From the NCBI GenBank assembly GCA_900544675.1, contig UQVZ01000003.1:62001-126000 (forward strand): a stretch of DNA of 64,000 bases, given 5' to 3'. The position numbers were made by a program, and so were the translations under genes. Origin of the DNA: an uncultured Bacteroides sp. GTDB taxonomy: Bacteria; Bacteroidota; Bacteroidia; Bacteroidales; Bacteroidaceae. This document shows, in pieces, positions 54,247 to 62,541 of the stretch. Each line of letters begins with the position of its first letter. Within the stretch, counting starts at the first letter, position 1. The notes beneath the pieces are model-generated. The model did no database searches, had not been told where the DNA came from, and saw nothing but the letters and a program-made list of their open reading frames with translations.

Positions 54247-54900
54247 TTATAAGCTCCTGCCTAAGCGGTAGGCTTGCTGCGGATAATCCGTGTTGCGTAC
54301 GCTTCCTGCCGTCCATACCCCTGCTGCCACCACTTCGCCCACACTGGTCCAGCCGAGGTAATCCATCAGTGTATGATAATGCACCAGCATCGGTTCCGCC
54401 TCTTTCCGGGAAGTGTCGGCGTATGTCATCAGGAAAGCGGCTTTCTTGTGCGCTCCTTTAATCTGTCCGTTGATGGCATAGAAGCGGTCTATCACCCGTT
54501 TCATCTGTGCCGAGATGCTGAAATAATACATCGGTGTGGCAAACACTACCATATCCGCCTCGATAAGGCGGGGACGTAGTTCCTGGAAGTCATCGTTGAA
54601 GATGCAAGGTCCGTCCATGCCGCACCGGTTGCAGGCACGGCAGGGTTCCACCTGTTTGAAGGCACAATCGAAACGGAACACTTCGTGCCCTTTTTCTTCC
54701 GCGCCCTTGATGAACTGTTCTGCCAGATAAGCGGAATTTCCGTTCTTACGGGGACTGCCCGTCAATACTACTATCTTCATTTTATCTGTTTTTGATTTGT
54801 TTCCGTTCAGATGATTGAAAGCCTGTACCAGCCCGGTGCCGGCAAGTGCCGTACCCAGGGTGGTCAGTACAGACTTTTTTAAGAAATCGCGACGCTCCAT
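54247..54900 (-). CDS. Exported flavodoxin-like NAD(P)H-dependent FMN reductase (Tat signal)
   Basis: 217 residues. The N-terminus MERRDFLKKSVLTTLGTALAGTG has the twin-arginine RRDFLK motif, so a folded cofactor-containing protein is exported. The flavodoxin-like fold follows: VVLTGSPRKNGNSAYLAEQF binds FMN phosphate and VVFATPMYYFSISAQMKRVIDR is the second FMN loop. Cys residues in EPCRACNRCGMDGPC resemble iron-sulfur flavoproteins, so a cluster is possible. Last gene of the operon 56728-54247 with AKR and flavin reductase. Confidence 0.85.
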   Translation of the reverse strand: MERRDFLKKSVLTTLGTALAGTGLVQAFNHLNGNKSKTDKMKIVVLTGSPRKNGNSAYLAEQFIKGAEEKGHEVFRFDCAFKQVEPCRACNRCGMDGPCIFNDDFQELRPRLIEADMVVFATPMYYFSISAQMKRVIDRFYAINGQIKGAHKKAAFLMTYADTSRKEAEPMLVHYHTLMDYLGWTSVGEVVAAGVWTAGSVRNTDYPQQAYRLGRSL

Positions 54901-54912
54901 ACGCTCAACTTG

Positions 54913-55920
54913 TTAAAGTCCGGTCATCTTCTCCTGGTCTTCGGGATAACGTCCACCCAGGATTTCAATGCTGTCCAGATGCCGACGGATGTCTGCCAGT
55001 TCTTCAGCCGTGAAGCTGATGTCAGCCCCTCCGATGTTCTCCTTGATACGTTCGATGCGCTTGCTTCCCGGTATGGGAACAATCCACGGTTTCTGAGCCA
55101 ATAGCCAGCCGATGGCGATGCGGGCAGGAGTGGTCTCTTTCCGCTTTGCCAGCTCTTCCACATACTCTACCAGCTCCATGTTGTGCTTCAGGTTGTCGCC
55201 CTGGAAACGAGGAATGACGGAACGGAAGTCGGTCTTGTCGAACTTTGTATCTTTATTGAAACGTCCGGTCAGCATCGCCTTGCCCAGCGGGCTGAACGGT
55301 ACGAAACCGATGCCCAGTTCTTCCAGGGTAGGCAACAATTCGGCTTCGGGTTTGCGGTACCAAAGGGAATATTCGCTCTGCACAGCGGTCAGGGGACACA
55401 CGGCATGCGCCCGGCGAACCGTGGCAGGAGCGGCTTCCGACAAGCCCCAGTGCAATACCTTGCCTTCCTTTATCAGTTCGCCTACGGTTTCGGCTACCGT
55501 CTCTATCGGCACGTTCGGGTCTACACGGTGCTGGTAATAGAGGTCGATGTGGTCAGTACGCAGGCGTCGCAACGAACCTTCCACGGCCTTGCGGATGGTT
55601 TCCGGACGGCTGGATAATGAAACAGGGCGTGCCGAAGTGCCCAGGTCAGGCGTTTCCGAGAGGTCGTAGCCGAACTTGGTGGCGATGACCACTTTGTCGC
55701 GCACCGGCTGAAGTGCTTCTCCTACGAGGTCTTCATTTTTGTAATAGCTGTACACTTCGGCTGTATCGAAGAAAGTCACACCCAAATCTACGGCTTCGCG
55801 CAGGGTGTGTATGGCATCTTTACGGTCGGGATAAGGGGGATAGCTTTGCGTAAACCCCATGCAACCCAGTCCTACGGCTGACACTTCCAGCCGGTCTTTT
55901 CCTAATGTTCTTGTTTTCAT
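54913..55920 (-). CDS. Aldo/keto reductase
   Basis: 335 residues from ATG at 55920, which follows the sequence AAAGGAGA; an ATG two codons upstream and a longer frame are less likely. Catalytic tetrad visible: Asp and Tyr in GVTFFDTAEVYSYY, Lys in VIATKFGYD, His in HIDLYYQHRVD. The C-terminal ATPARIAIGWLLAQKPWIVPIPGSKRIERIKEN binds NADPH. Resembles YhdN-like AKRs that reduce aldehydes or quinones. Starts 2 bp after the flavin reductase stop. Confidence 0.92.
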   Translation of the reverse strand: MKTRTLGKDRLEVSAVGLGCMGFTQSYPPYPDRKDAIHTLREAVDLGVTFFDTAEVYSYYKNEDLVGEALQPVRDKVVIATKFGYDLSETPDLGTSARPVSLSSRPETIRKAVEGSLRRLRTDHIDLYYQHRVDPNVPIETVAETVGELIKEGKVLHWGLSEAAPATVRRAHAVCPLTAVQSEYSLWYRKPEAELLPTLEELGIGFVPFSPLGKAMLTGRFNKDTKFDKTDFRSVIPRFQGDNLKHNMELVEYVEELAKRKETTPARIAIGWLLAQKPWIVPIPGSKRIERIKENIGGADISFTAEELADIRRHLDSIEILGGRYPEDQEKMTGL

Positions 55921-55922
55921 AG

Positions 55923-56483
55923 TCATTTCTCCTTTCTGTATGTTTTTCCGAAACTGGTACATTTGCCGATGGTCTCACCTGTGCGCAGGTAGGTATAGTT
56001 CGGCATTTCGAACAGTACGGGTTTCAGTTTGTCGTAATCAGGCTTGCCTTTTTCGTTCAGGCAATCCTCATCTACATACGTATTCGTTATCTTGCAGATG
56101 AAGTTGTCGAAGGTGTCCGTCTCGTAATTGTCTACCACCTCACATTCCATAACCAGCGGGCTCTCGTCGATGACCGGAGTGCCTGCCTCGCCTGAGTGGT
56201 AAGCAAACCCGTCTGACTTATCGGCTTGCGAGCCGCTGACAGTGCCTACATAGTCGGCACGTTCCAGCATGGCTTCATTCACCATATTGACCGACACTTT
56301 GCCCGTCTGCTTGATGCCTTCGTTGGTATAGTGCTTCTTGAAGAGGCTCAACATGATTTGGTCGTGCCCGATGATGCCCACGTGGGCGACGAGCAGCCAG
56401 TTTACTTTCCCGTTTACTTCTGTACCTACGACCACTGCAGGGGTAGGATACAGCGCCAATGTGTTTCCGATGTTCTTCTTCAT
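55923..56483 (-). CDS. Flavin reductase-like domain protein
   Basis: 186 residues from ATG at 56483 (MKKNIGNTLALYPTPAVVVGTEVNGKVN). FMN-binding split-barrel fold with VNMVNEAMLERADYVGTVSG and a conserved C-terminal RTGETIGKCTSFG. Members reduce flavins or act as small FMN-dependent oxidoreductases. It is between the 71-residue protein gene and the AKR gene, with short gaps, in one operon. Confidence 0.88.
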   Translation of the reverse strand: MKKNIGNTLALYPTPAVVVGTEVNGKVNWLLVAHVGIIGHDQIMLSLFKKHYTNEGIKQTGKVSVNMVNEAMLERADYVGTVSGSQADKSDGFAYHSGEAGTPVIDESPLVMECEVVDNYETDTFDNFICKITNTYVDEDCLNEKGKPDYDKLKPVLFEMPNYTYLRTGETIGKCTSFGKTYRKEK

Positions 56484-56512
56484 TGTTTTTTCTCTTTTAA
56501 AATTGTTGTATG

Positions 56513-56728
56513 TCAATCTTCGGCTGTGCCTGACAGCCCTTTCAGTATTTCTATTTCATTTGGTTCCAAGGGGATGCATACATCTTTTGGAGTTGTTGCT
56601 TCAGCCTGTGGTTCCCCTATGTGAAGATAGTGTAAGAGTTGTTGTGGCGTGACGTTGTGGCGGTCTGCGATGAAGCACACCGCCTCGTCCGCATACAATT
56701 CTTTTAGGAAATCTGTCTTTTCGTTCAT
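56513..56728 (-). CDS. Small conserved-looking protein of 71 residues, unknown function
   Basis: From ATG at 56728: MNEKTDFLKELYADEAVCFI, then a helical stretch with NVTPQQLLHYLHIG, and an acidic tail. Not recognised; the middle resembles a helix-turn-helix-like fold. The open frame continues much further upstream, but that part is antisense to the AraC gene and is a shadow. It has its own -7 element (TAATTTTG, 56759-56752), is 30 bp before the flavin reductase start, and is the first gene of the operon. Confidence 0.65.
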   Translation of the reverse strand: MNEKTDFLKELYADEAVCFIADRHNVTPQQLLHYLHIGEPQAEATTPKDVCIPLEPNEIEILKGLSGTAED

Positions 56729-56751
56729 TGCTTTTTGTTTTTTATCTGGTG

Positions 56752-56865
56752 CAAAATTATGCCTGAACAGGGTTAATCTGTGTAACGATATGCTGGTAAA
56801 GTGTACCATTTTTACTGAAATGCCTGTATGCAGGAAATCATTGTCGGCGAAATAGTTTATCTTTG
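56752..56865. promoter_or_regulatory. Divergent promoter region between the 71-aa operon and AraC gene
   Basis: Minus-strand -7 TAATTTTG at 56759-56752 and plus-strand -7 TATCTTTG at 56858-56865. Two CCTG-CAGG palindromes, CCTGAACAGG (56762-56771) and CCTGTATGCAGG (56823-56834), lie between them, 61 bp apart, possible sites for the AraC regulator. Neither promoter has a good -33. Confidence 0.5.
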
Positions 56866-56896
56866 TAAGAGCGGAACAGAGATAAAGAGAAAAGAT

Positions 56897-57796
56897 ATGA
56901 GCAAGATATTGAAAGTAAGGAATGTCAGTGACTACAGCAGTTACCTCGGATGTGTCTGCCGGCATCCCTTGGTTTGTGTCATTGATTATGCCGAGGTGTC
57001 GCCCATACGCCATAGCCTGAACAACTACAGTGTATACGGGCTTTTCCTCAGGGACGATGCCAACGTGGAGTTGGACTACGGCTGTGGCAAGTACGATTAT
57101 AATAAAGGTACGTTGCTGTGTGTGGCTCCCGGACAGGTGGGAGGCAAAGAGGACAACGGAGAGACTGTCTCGATTACCGGTTGGGCATTGCTGTTCCATC
57201 CCGACCTGTTGCATGGCTTTCCTCTTGAGAAACACATCAAGGATTATTCTTTTTTTGATTACCGCATCAATGAAGCCCTGCACATGACCGATGAGGAACA
57301 CAATATTATGGTTTCCCTGATGCGGCAAATCCGCGAAGAGCTCGGCAAGAAACCCGATGAGCTGCAGAATGCCATCCTCGTCAGTTACATCGAGCTGGCT
57401 CTTAATTTCTGCCAGCGTTTCTATAACCGCCAGTTTATTACCCGGAAGGTGGAGAATTCGGACATCCTGGTCCGTTTCAATCGGCTGTTGCGGGATTATT
57501 TCGAAGAGAAACTCCAACTCACTCTTGGCTTGCCCACCGTGCAATATTGTGCCGACAAGCTCTGTATGTCGTCCAACTATTTCGGCGATGTGATAAAGAA
57601 AACCACCGGTGATACGGCAGGCAATCATATCCGGCGGTTTGTTATCCAACTTGCCAAGAACGGGCTGGCAGCTGGAGAAAGCATCACCCAGGTGTCAGAC
57701 CGACTCGGCTTTGAATATTCCCAGCACTTCAGCCGCCTCTTCAAGAAATATGAGGGCATTACTCCGTCGGAATATTGCCGGACGCTGCATCCCTGA
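56897..57796 (+). CDS. AraC-family transcriptional regulator
   Basis: 299 residues from ATG at 56897; the longer frame begins upstream of the promoter -7 element. N-terminal cupin-like sensing domain (about 1-170: NYSVYGLFLRDDANVELDYG, GKYDYNKGTLLCVAPGQVGG). C-terminal double helix-turn-helix: VQYCADKLCMSSNYFGDVIKKTTGDTAG and ITQVSDRLGFEYSQHFSRLFKKYEGITPSEY. Probably activates the divergent 71-aa/flavin reductase/AKR/flavodoxin operon. Its 3' end overlaps the amidohydrolase gene by 38 bp, tail to tail. Confidence 0.92.
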   Translation: MSKILKVRNVSDYSSYLGCVCRHPLVCVIDYAEVSPIRHSLNNYSVYGLFLRDDANVELDYGCGKYDYNKGTLLCVAPGQVGGKEDNGETVSITGWALLFHPDLLHGFPLEKHIKDYSFFDYRINEALHMTDEEHNIMVSLMRQIREELGKKPDELQNAILVSYIELALNFCQRFYNRQFITRKVENSDILVRFNRLLRDYFEEKLQLTLGLPTVQYCADKLCMSSNYFGDVIKKTTGDTAGNHIRRFVIQLAKNGLAAGESITQVSDRLGFEYSQHFSRLFKKYEGITPSEYCRTLHP

Positions 57797-58799
57797 CAAA
57801 CAGGCTTTCGGCATTCTTCCATAGAATCAGGTCGGCGTATCGTGCCAATTCCTTATCCGATGCAAGTGTCTGCTTCAATCGTTGCAGGTTGGCTTGCAAG
57901 ATGGCATCGGGCAGGTAGGGGTAATCCGAACCGTAAAGGATGTGTTCGGGGGTAGTAATCGTAAGCAATGCGCGTAATACCTCTGTTGTCGGATTGCCAG
58001 CCAGATCGAAATAAAGACGGGACAGATTGCCTTCCCAATCAACGGGCTGCATATAACCTTGCTTTACCATTGCCGGAAGGATGGACTTCATGCGAGGCAG
58101 GGCTAAAGGCAGGAACGAGCCGCAATGGGGTACGACTACTTTCAGGTTCGGGTAACGCACCAGCACGTTGCGTGCCAGCATGTTCACTACCGCACGGGTA
58201 GTTTCTGCCGGATATTCGTACATGGCAAGCGGCGTGGTAGCTATTATCTTTTCCGGATAAGGTGTGGGACGGTGTGGGTGGATGATAATAACGGCACGTC
58301 GCTCGTTCAGAACTTGCATCAGCGGGTCCAATGCCTCATCACCCAAGTATTGTCCCCGGCTGTTGGTAGCCAGTTTGATGCCGTCAGCCTTCAAGGTATC
58401 GAGCGCATAGATGGCTTCACGGATGGCTGCATCTACATCGGGCAAGGGTAAGGCGGCACAGAACTTGAACCTGCCGGGATATTGCCGTTTAATCATTGCC
58501 GAAATCTCGTTTACCCGACGAATGCATTTGGCACTTTCTTCTACCTTATTATAATAAGGTTGTGGAGCTGGCAGGGTAAGCACGGCGGTACGGATGCCGG
58601 CACTGTCCATAAAGGCAATGTGCCGTTCCGCGCTCCATGTGGGCAACGGGAAAGTTTCCTCCAGTTCCGCACCGTGTGCCTTCAACACTTCGGTGTATTC
58701 GGGCACGATGATGTGGGTATGGACATCCACCGTCTGTGCCGATAAGGGAAAGACGGTCAATGCCATACCAACTATTCCTATGGAAATTTTCTTTTTCAT
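57759..58799 (-). CDS. Amidohydrolase_2-family metal-dependent hydrolase/decarboxylase, exported
   Basis: 346 residues with a signal peptide (ISIGIVGMALTVFPLSAQ). The HxH pair is VDVHTHIIVPEY, then IIIHPHRP, VVVPHCGSFLP and ILYGSDYPY with the metal Asp. Resembles ACMSD/gamma-resorcylate decarboxylase-type enzymes. Substrate unknown; perhaps an aromatic acid or lactone. Last gene of a probable operon with the AKR and lipoprotein flavodoxin genes. Overlaps the AraC 3' end by 38 bp. Confidence 0.88.
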   Translation of the reverse strand: MKKKISIGIVGMALTVFPLSAQTVDVHTHIIVPEYTEVLKAHGAELEETFPLPTWSAERHIAFMDSAGIRTAVLTLPAPQPYYNKVEESAKCIRRVNEISAMIKRQYPGRFKFCAALPLPDVDAAIREAIYALDTLKADGIKLATNSRGQYLGDEALDPLMQVLNERRAVIIIHPHRPTPYPEKIIATTPLAMYEYPAETTRAVVNMLARNVLVRYPNLKVVVPHCGSFLPLALPRMKSILPAMVKQGYMQPVDWEGNLSRLYFDLAGNPTTEVLRALLTITTPEHILYGSDYPYLPDAILQANLQRLKQTLASDKELARYADLILWKNAESLFVRDAASGNIPTE

Positions 58800-58824
58800 C
58801 AGTGATTCAATGAAGGTGTGACGG

Positions 58825-59775
58825 TCACATTGGCATTTCCCAAGAACCGCGTGTGTCTACTCTTGTTTCTTCTGCTGTTTTTTCCATCAAGTTCATTTCC
58901 TCGGAAGTCAGAGAGATTTGTGCAGCTTTGACCGCATCCTGCACTTGCGATACTTTGGTTACTCCGATAATTGGTGTCGTGCCTTTGGCTATTGCCCAAG
59001 CCAATGCTACCTGAGCAGGCGATACATTGTATTTTTCACCGATGCGGCGCATTACGCTTACCAGTTTTTCTATCTGGGGCAACATCGGATTGTAAGTGTC
59101 ACCGCGTTGGCTGCCTGCTGGCAACGGATGTTGTGTATCGTATTTGCCGCTCAATGCTCCTTGTTCCAGTACCATATACGACCAGAAATCAATGCCTTTC
59201 TCTTTGCAATAATCCAGGATACCGGCTTTTTCCGATGAGCGGTATAGCAGACTGTAATGGTTTTGTATGGCTGATACATGCACTCCTTCGGCAGACAGAA
59301 TTTCTTCTGCCCGTTTGATTTGTTCCAGGTTATGGTTGGAAACACCTACATGGCGGACTTTTCCGCTTTTTACCAGAGGTATGAGATAAGGGGTCCAGCG
59401 TTCTACGTCGGCCGGGTTATGTATCCAGTACATATCAATGTAGTCTGTACCGAAACGTGACAGGCTGCTTTCACACATAGCCGCTACCGGATTTGCAGCT
59501 GTTTCATCGGCTATCTGGGGCGTGAATTTGGTGGAAATGAATACGTCCTCACGCTTGCACTGTTTTGTAAATGCACTTAGGATACTTTCGGATGCGCCCA
59601 TGCCATAGACTACAGCCGAGTCCCATTTGTTCAACCCGTTCTTCATGGCTTCTTCGAATACAGGTCGCAGTTCTTCAACACCTACATGATTGCCAAATAC
59701 TTGGTCGCCTCCAGCCATTCCTTTGCCCCACGACCATGTTCCCAATACGATATTCGGAAAATTGTTCTTCTTCAT
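58825..59775 (-). CDS. Aldo/keto reductase
   Basis: 316 residues. Catalytic residues: Asp in NKWDSAVVYGMGAS with Tyr, Lys in FISTKFTPQ, His in YIDMYWIHNPAD. C-terminal cofactor segment VSPAQVALAWAIAKGTTPIIGVTKVSQVQDA. Start MKKNNFPNIVLGTWSWGKG. Lies 25 bp before the amidohydrolase gene and 40 bp after the flavodoxin gene on the same strand. Likely reduces carbonyl compounds with NADPH. Confidence 0.9.
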   Translation of the reverse strand: MKKNNFPNIVLGTWSWGKGMAGGDQVFGNHVGVEELRPVFEEAMKNGLNKWDSAVVYGMGASESILSAFTKQCKREDVFISTKFTPQIADETAANPVAAMCESSLSRFGTDYIDMYWIHNPADVERWTPYLIPLVKSGKVRHVGVSNHNLEQIKRAEEILSAEGVHVSAIQNHYSLLYRSSEKAGILDYCKEKGIDFWSYMVLEQGALSGKYDTQHPLPAGSQRGDTYNPMLPQIEKLVSVMRRIGEKYNVSPAQVALAWAIAKGTTPIIGVTKVSQVQDAVKAAQISLTSEEMNLMEKTAEETRVDTRGSWEMPM

Positions 59776-59815
59776 ACTATATATGTATTTAAATTAAATG
59801 AATTAAAATCGGATT

Positions 59816-60499
59816 TTATTCTTCGCGGTTTGCACCAAGCTCTTCCAGCCAGGCAGATATACGTGTCTCCATATCGCCTAGTGAACTGGAAGTAAGCAAC
59901 AGAGATTCTTCGAACGTGGCATCAGGTACCAGCGAGACAGCATCTCTTTCGGATGTACTGATGCCGCTGCTTCCGCTGCTTGCGAATAAGGCGATGTGCT
60001 TTCCAGTCAACAGACTTGAATGATTGTGCAGGAATGTCTGCATCGGGGTGGCCATGTGTCCGAACCATATCGGATAACCCACAAACACGATGTCATAATC
60101 TGCAAAGCTTTCTACCGATGTGGTAATTGCCGGATAGTTGCCTTGCTCGATGGCATCCAGTTCCGCTTGTGCCCGATCGAGCATGGCGTTGTAATCATTC
60201 TCGTAAGGCGTTTCCGGTTCTACAACTATTATGTCACAATTCAAGGCAGACTGGATAGTCTGTGCCATACGTTCCGTGTTGCCTGTGCGAGAGCAATAGA
60301 CAACAAGGTAATGTCCGTCCGTGCCGTCTTCATTGCCGCTTGGCTCATTTTCGTCATTGTCTTCGTTGCTTCCGCCTTCCTCATTTCCTCCGGGCACAGT
60401 CTGTTCCTGTCCCTCTGCCAACGGCTCGTCTTCGCTGCACGCCGTTGTAGAAACAAGGATTGCCAGCAACATCCATGGAATTAAAAATAACTTTTTCAT
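59816..60499 (-). CDS. Flavodoxin-like lipoprotein
   Basis: 227 residues. Lipoprotein signal (MLLAILVSTTACSEDEP), then a low-complexity Gly/Glu/Asn linker, then a flavodoxin domain: LVVYCSRTGNTERMAQTIQSALN binds the FMN phosphate and YDIVFVGYPIWFGHMATPMQTFLHNH is the second loop. An outer- or inner-membrane-anchored flavodoxin, an electron carrier or quinone reductase outside the cytoplasm. First gene of the operon with AKR and amidohydrolase. Confidence 0.88.
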   Translation of the reverse strand: MKKLFLIPWMLLAILVSTTACSEDEPLAEGQEQTVPGGNEEGGSNEDNDENEPSGNEDGTDGHYLVVYCSRTGNTERMAQTIQSALNCDIIVVEPETPYENDYNAMLDRAQAELDAIEQGNYPAITTSVESFADYDIVFVGYPIWFGHMATPMQTFLHNHSSLLTGKHIALFASSGSSGISTSERDAVSLVPDATFEESLLLTSSSLGDMETRISAWLEELGANREE

Positions 60500-60530
60500 G
60501 CTTCCTTTCTTTTATTTGTTTTCGATGTTG

Positions 60531-60538
60531 CAAAGATA
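60531..60538 (-). promoter_or_regulatory. -7 element of the flavodoxin lipoprotein operon
   Basis: TATCTTTG on the minus strand, 31 nt before the ATG at 60499. Confidence 0.6.
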
Positions 60539-60722
60539 CGGTGACAAGAAGTCCGGAGAGATAACCAAATTCTCTGTATTTGTAACAATCTTACAGAATA
60601 TGCAAGCTATACTTGAAATAGGCATAAAAACAATATAAGGATAAAGAGGTGTACTATCTATTTGAGCCGTACACCAACATCCCTTTGAGCTTGACAACAA
60701 CTTTAGCTTATTGTTTACACGG

Positions 60723-60730
60723 TAACTTTG
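60723..60730 (+). promoter_or_regulatory. -7 element of the SDR/AKR operon
   Basis: TAACTTTG; 15 nt before ATG 60746 and 27 nt before ATG 60758, which favours the latter as the SDR start. Confidence 0.55.
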
Positions 60731-60757
60731 CAACCGTAAAACAAAATGATTTCATCT

Positions 60758-61426
60758 ATGGACAAGAAAACAATCGTAGTGGTAGGAGCCGGACAGGGTC
60801 TGGGCAACCACGTAGCTAAAAGATTTGGCAAAGAGGGATTCCGTGTCGTGTTGATGGCACGTAATGAGAAATCCTTGGAGAGTTACCGGCAAGATTTTAT
60901 GGAAGAAGGCATTGAAACATACGTCTATGTGGTGGATGCTGAACAGCCGGATACACTGACAGCAGCTTTCAAGCAGGAAAAACAGCAATTCGGCACACCT
61001 GATGTCTTTATATATAATGTCGGCATCACAACACCTGACGAAAAAGGAAAAATGAACAACATCGAATTGATGCGTCACTATCAGGTGGATGTGGCAAGTG
61101 CTTACCATTGCGTATGTCAGGTGGCAGATGAAGAGTTCGGCAAGAAGAACGGCACAATAATAGTGACGGGCGGCGGACTGGCTTTATATCCTAATGCGGC
61201 TTATTTGCCTTTGTCACTTGACAAGGCGGCACTTAGGGCGATGGTATATGCCTTGCATGAGGATTTAGCTTCCAAAGGAATCTTTATCGGCACAGTAACG
61301 GTGTGCGGAGCTATCGGCGGTGATGAATTCTTTGCTCCCTCACGGATTGCAGAAGCCTATTGGGCAATGTATAATCAACGGAAAAACTGCGAAACAGTTT
61401 ACAAGTATCCGGAAGTCAAACAATAA
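60758..61426 (+). CDS. Short-chain dehydrogenase/reductase
   Basis: 222 residues from ATG at 60758 (MDKKTIVVVGAGQGLGNHVAKRFGKEG, the glycine-rich NAD(P) motif). Four codons further upstream is an alternative. NVGITT is the NAG-like motif. The catalytic tetrad is not fully classical: a Tyr in AAYLPLSLDKAALRAMVYALHEDL has its Lys five residues later rather than four, so the active site may be atypical. It lies 14 bp before the AKR gene. Confidence 0.85.
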   Translation: MDKKTIVVVGAGQGLGNHVAKRFGKEGFRVVLMARNEKSLESYRQDFMEEGIETYVYVVDAEQPDTLTAAFKQEKQQFGTPDVFIYNVGITTPDEKGKMNNIELMRHYQVDVASAYHCVCQVADEEFGKKNGTIIVTGGGLALYPNAAYLPLSLDKAALRAMVYALHEDLASKGIFIGTVTVCGAIGGDEFFAPSRIAEAYWAMYNQRKNCETVYKYPEVKQ

Positions 61427-61440
61427 AAAAGAAAGCTTTT

Positions 61441-62472
61441 ATGAAAACAAGAAAACTTAGAGATTTGGAAGTTTCTGCCATCGGTATGGGATGTATGGGG
61501 TTCAGTACTGCTTACGGACAGACACCGACAGAAGCAGAATCAATCAGACTGATGCGCAAAGCTCATGAAATGGGTTGTACTTTTTATGATACGGCGGAAA
61601 TTTACGCCACATACCGCAACGAAGAACTGGTCGGCAAGGCATTAAAGCCGATAAGGAATGAGATTATCCTGTGCAGTAAGTTTTCGCCGGTTGCACTTCC
61701 CGGTCAGGAAAACATTGAGGGAGGGAAACTGAGCCTGAACGGAGTCAGAACAGCCGTGGAAGAAAGTCTGAGGCGATTGCAGACTGACCATCTTGATTTG
61801 TATTATGCCCATCGCGTGCCACAGGAAATAGATGCAGAAGAAATGGCTTCATGGTTCGGAACGCTTATCAAAGAGGGCAAAATACTTGGCTGGGGCGTAT
61901 CAGAGGCAACAACGGAACAGATAAGCAAAGCGAATGCCGTCACGCCACTGACTGCAGTACAAAGCGAATATTCAATGATGGCCCGACAATGGGAGAATAA
62001 TGTCATTCCCTTATGCCATGAACTGGGCATCGGCTTTGTTGCCTATTCTCCTATGGCTGGAGGGCTTTTAAGCGGGAAATATACTCCACAGACTGAATAC
62101 AAGGGCGATGACATCCGTCGTGTCATCTCGCGATACAAACCTGAGAATGTGATTTCCAACCAACCTATTATAGACCTCGTGAAATTATATGCTCAGAACA
62201 AACAATGTACCCCGGCACAAATATCATTAGCATGGGTCATGAAAAACGAGCACATTGTTCCTATTCCCGGTATGCGCAGCGAACAACGTATTGCGGAAAA
62301 TCTCGGGGCGGCAGAAATTGTTTTGTCTGACGAAGAATACGCAGCTTTGACAAAAGAACTGGACAAACTGAAAGTATATGGTGAACGCACGGATGAACAG
62401 ATTGCCGAATTGGGAGAACTGCGGACAAAACTGTATGGTGGCTCCGGAGTGCATTTCAAAAAACAAACGTAA
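61441..62472 (+). CDS. Aldo/keto reductase
   Basis: 343 residues. MKTRKLRDLEVSAIGMGCMGFSTAYGQ is a typical AKR start. Asp and Tyr in GCTFYDTAEIYATY, Lys in ILCSKFSPV, His in HLDLYYAHRVP. C-terminal cofactor motif IVPIPGMRSEQRIAEN. Similar to the AKR at 54913-55920. In operon with the SDR gene upstream; the AraC gene follows 69 bp after. Confidence 0.92.
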   Translation: MKTRKLRDLEVSAIGMGCMGFSTAYGQTPTEAESIRLMRKAHEMGCTFYDTAEIYATYRNEELVGKALKPIRNEIILCSKFSPVALPGQENIEGGKLSLNGVRTAVEESLRRLQTDHLDLYYAHRVPQEIDAEEMASWFGTLIKEGKILGWGVSEATTEQISKANAVTPLTAVQSEYSMMARQWENNVIPLCHELGIGFVAYSPMAGGLLSGKYTPQTEYKGDDIRRVISRYKPENVISNQPIIDLVKLYAQNKQCTPAQISLAWVMKNEHIVPIPGMRSEQRIAENLGAAEIVLSDEEYAALTKELDKLKVYGERTDEQIAELGELRTKLYGGSGVHFKKQT

Positions 62473-62541
62473 CATATAAAAGTTGCCTGATAAGGGGAAA
62501 AGCTTGTTTCATTGGTGGTAAATGTTTAATTTTACATCGTT

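Noticed and set aside
56729..57649. Upstream part of the long minus-strand frame ending at 56513.
   Set aside because: It is antisense to the AraC regulator, which has clear double HTH motifs; only the last 71 codons, behind their own promoter, are kept.
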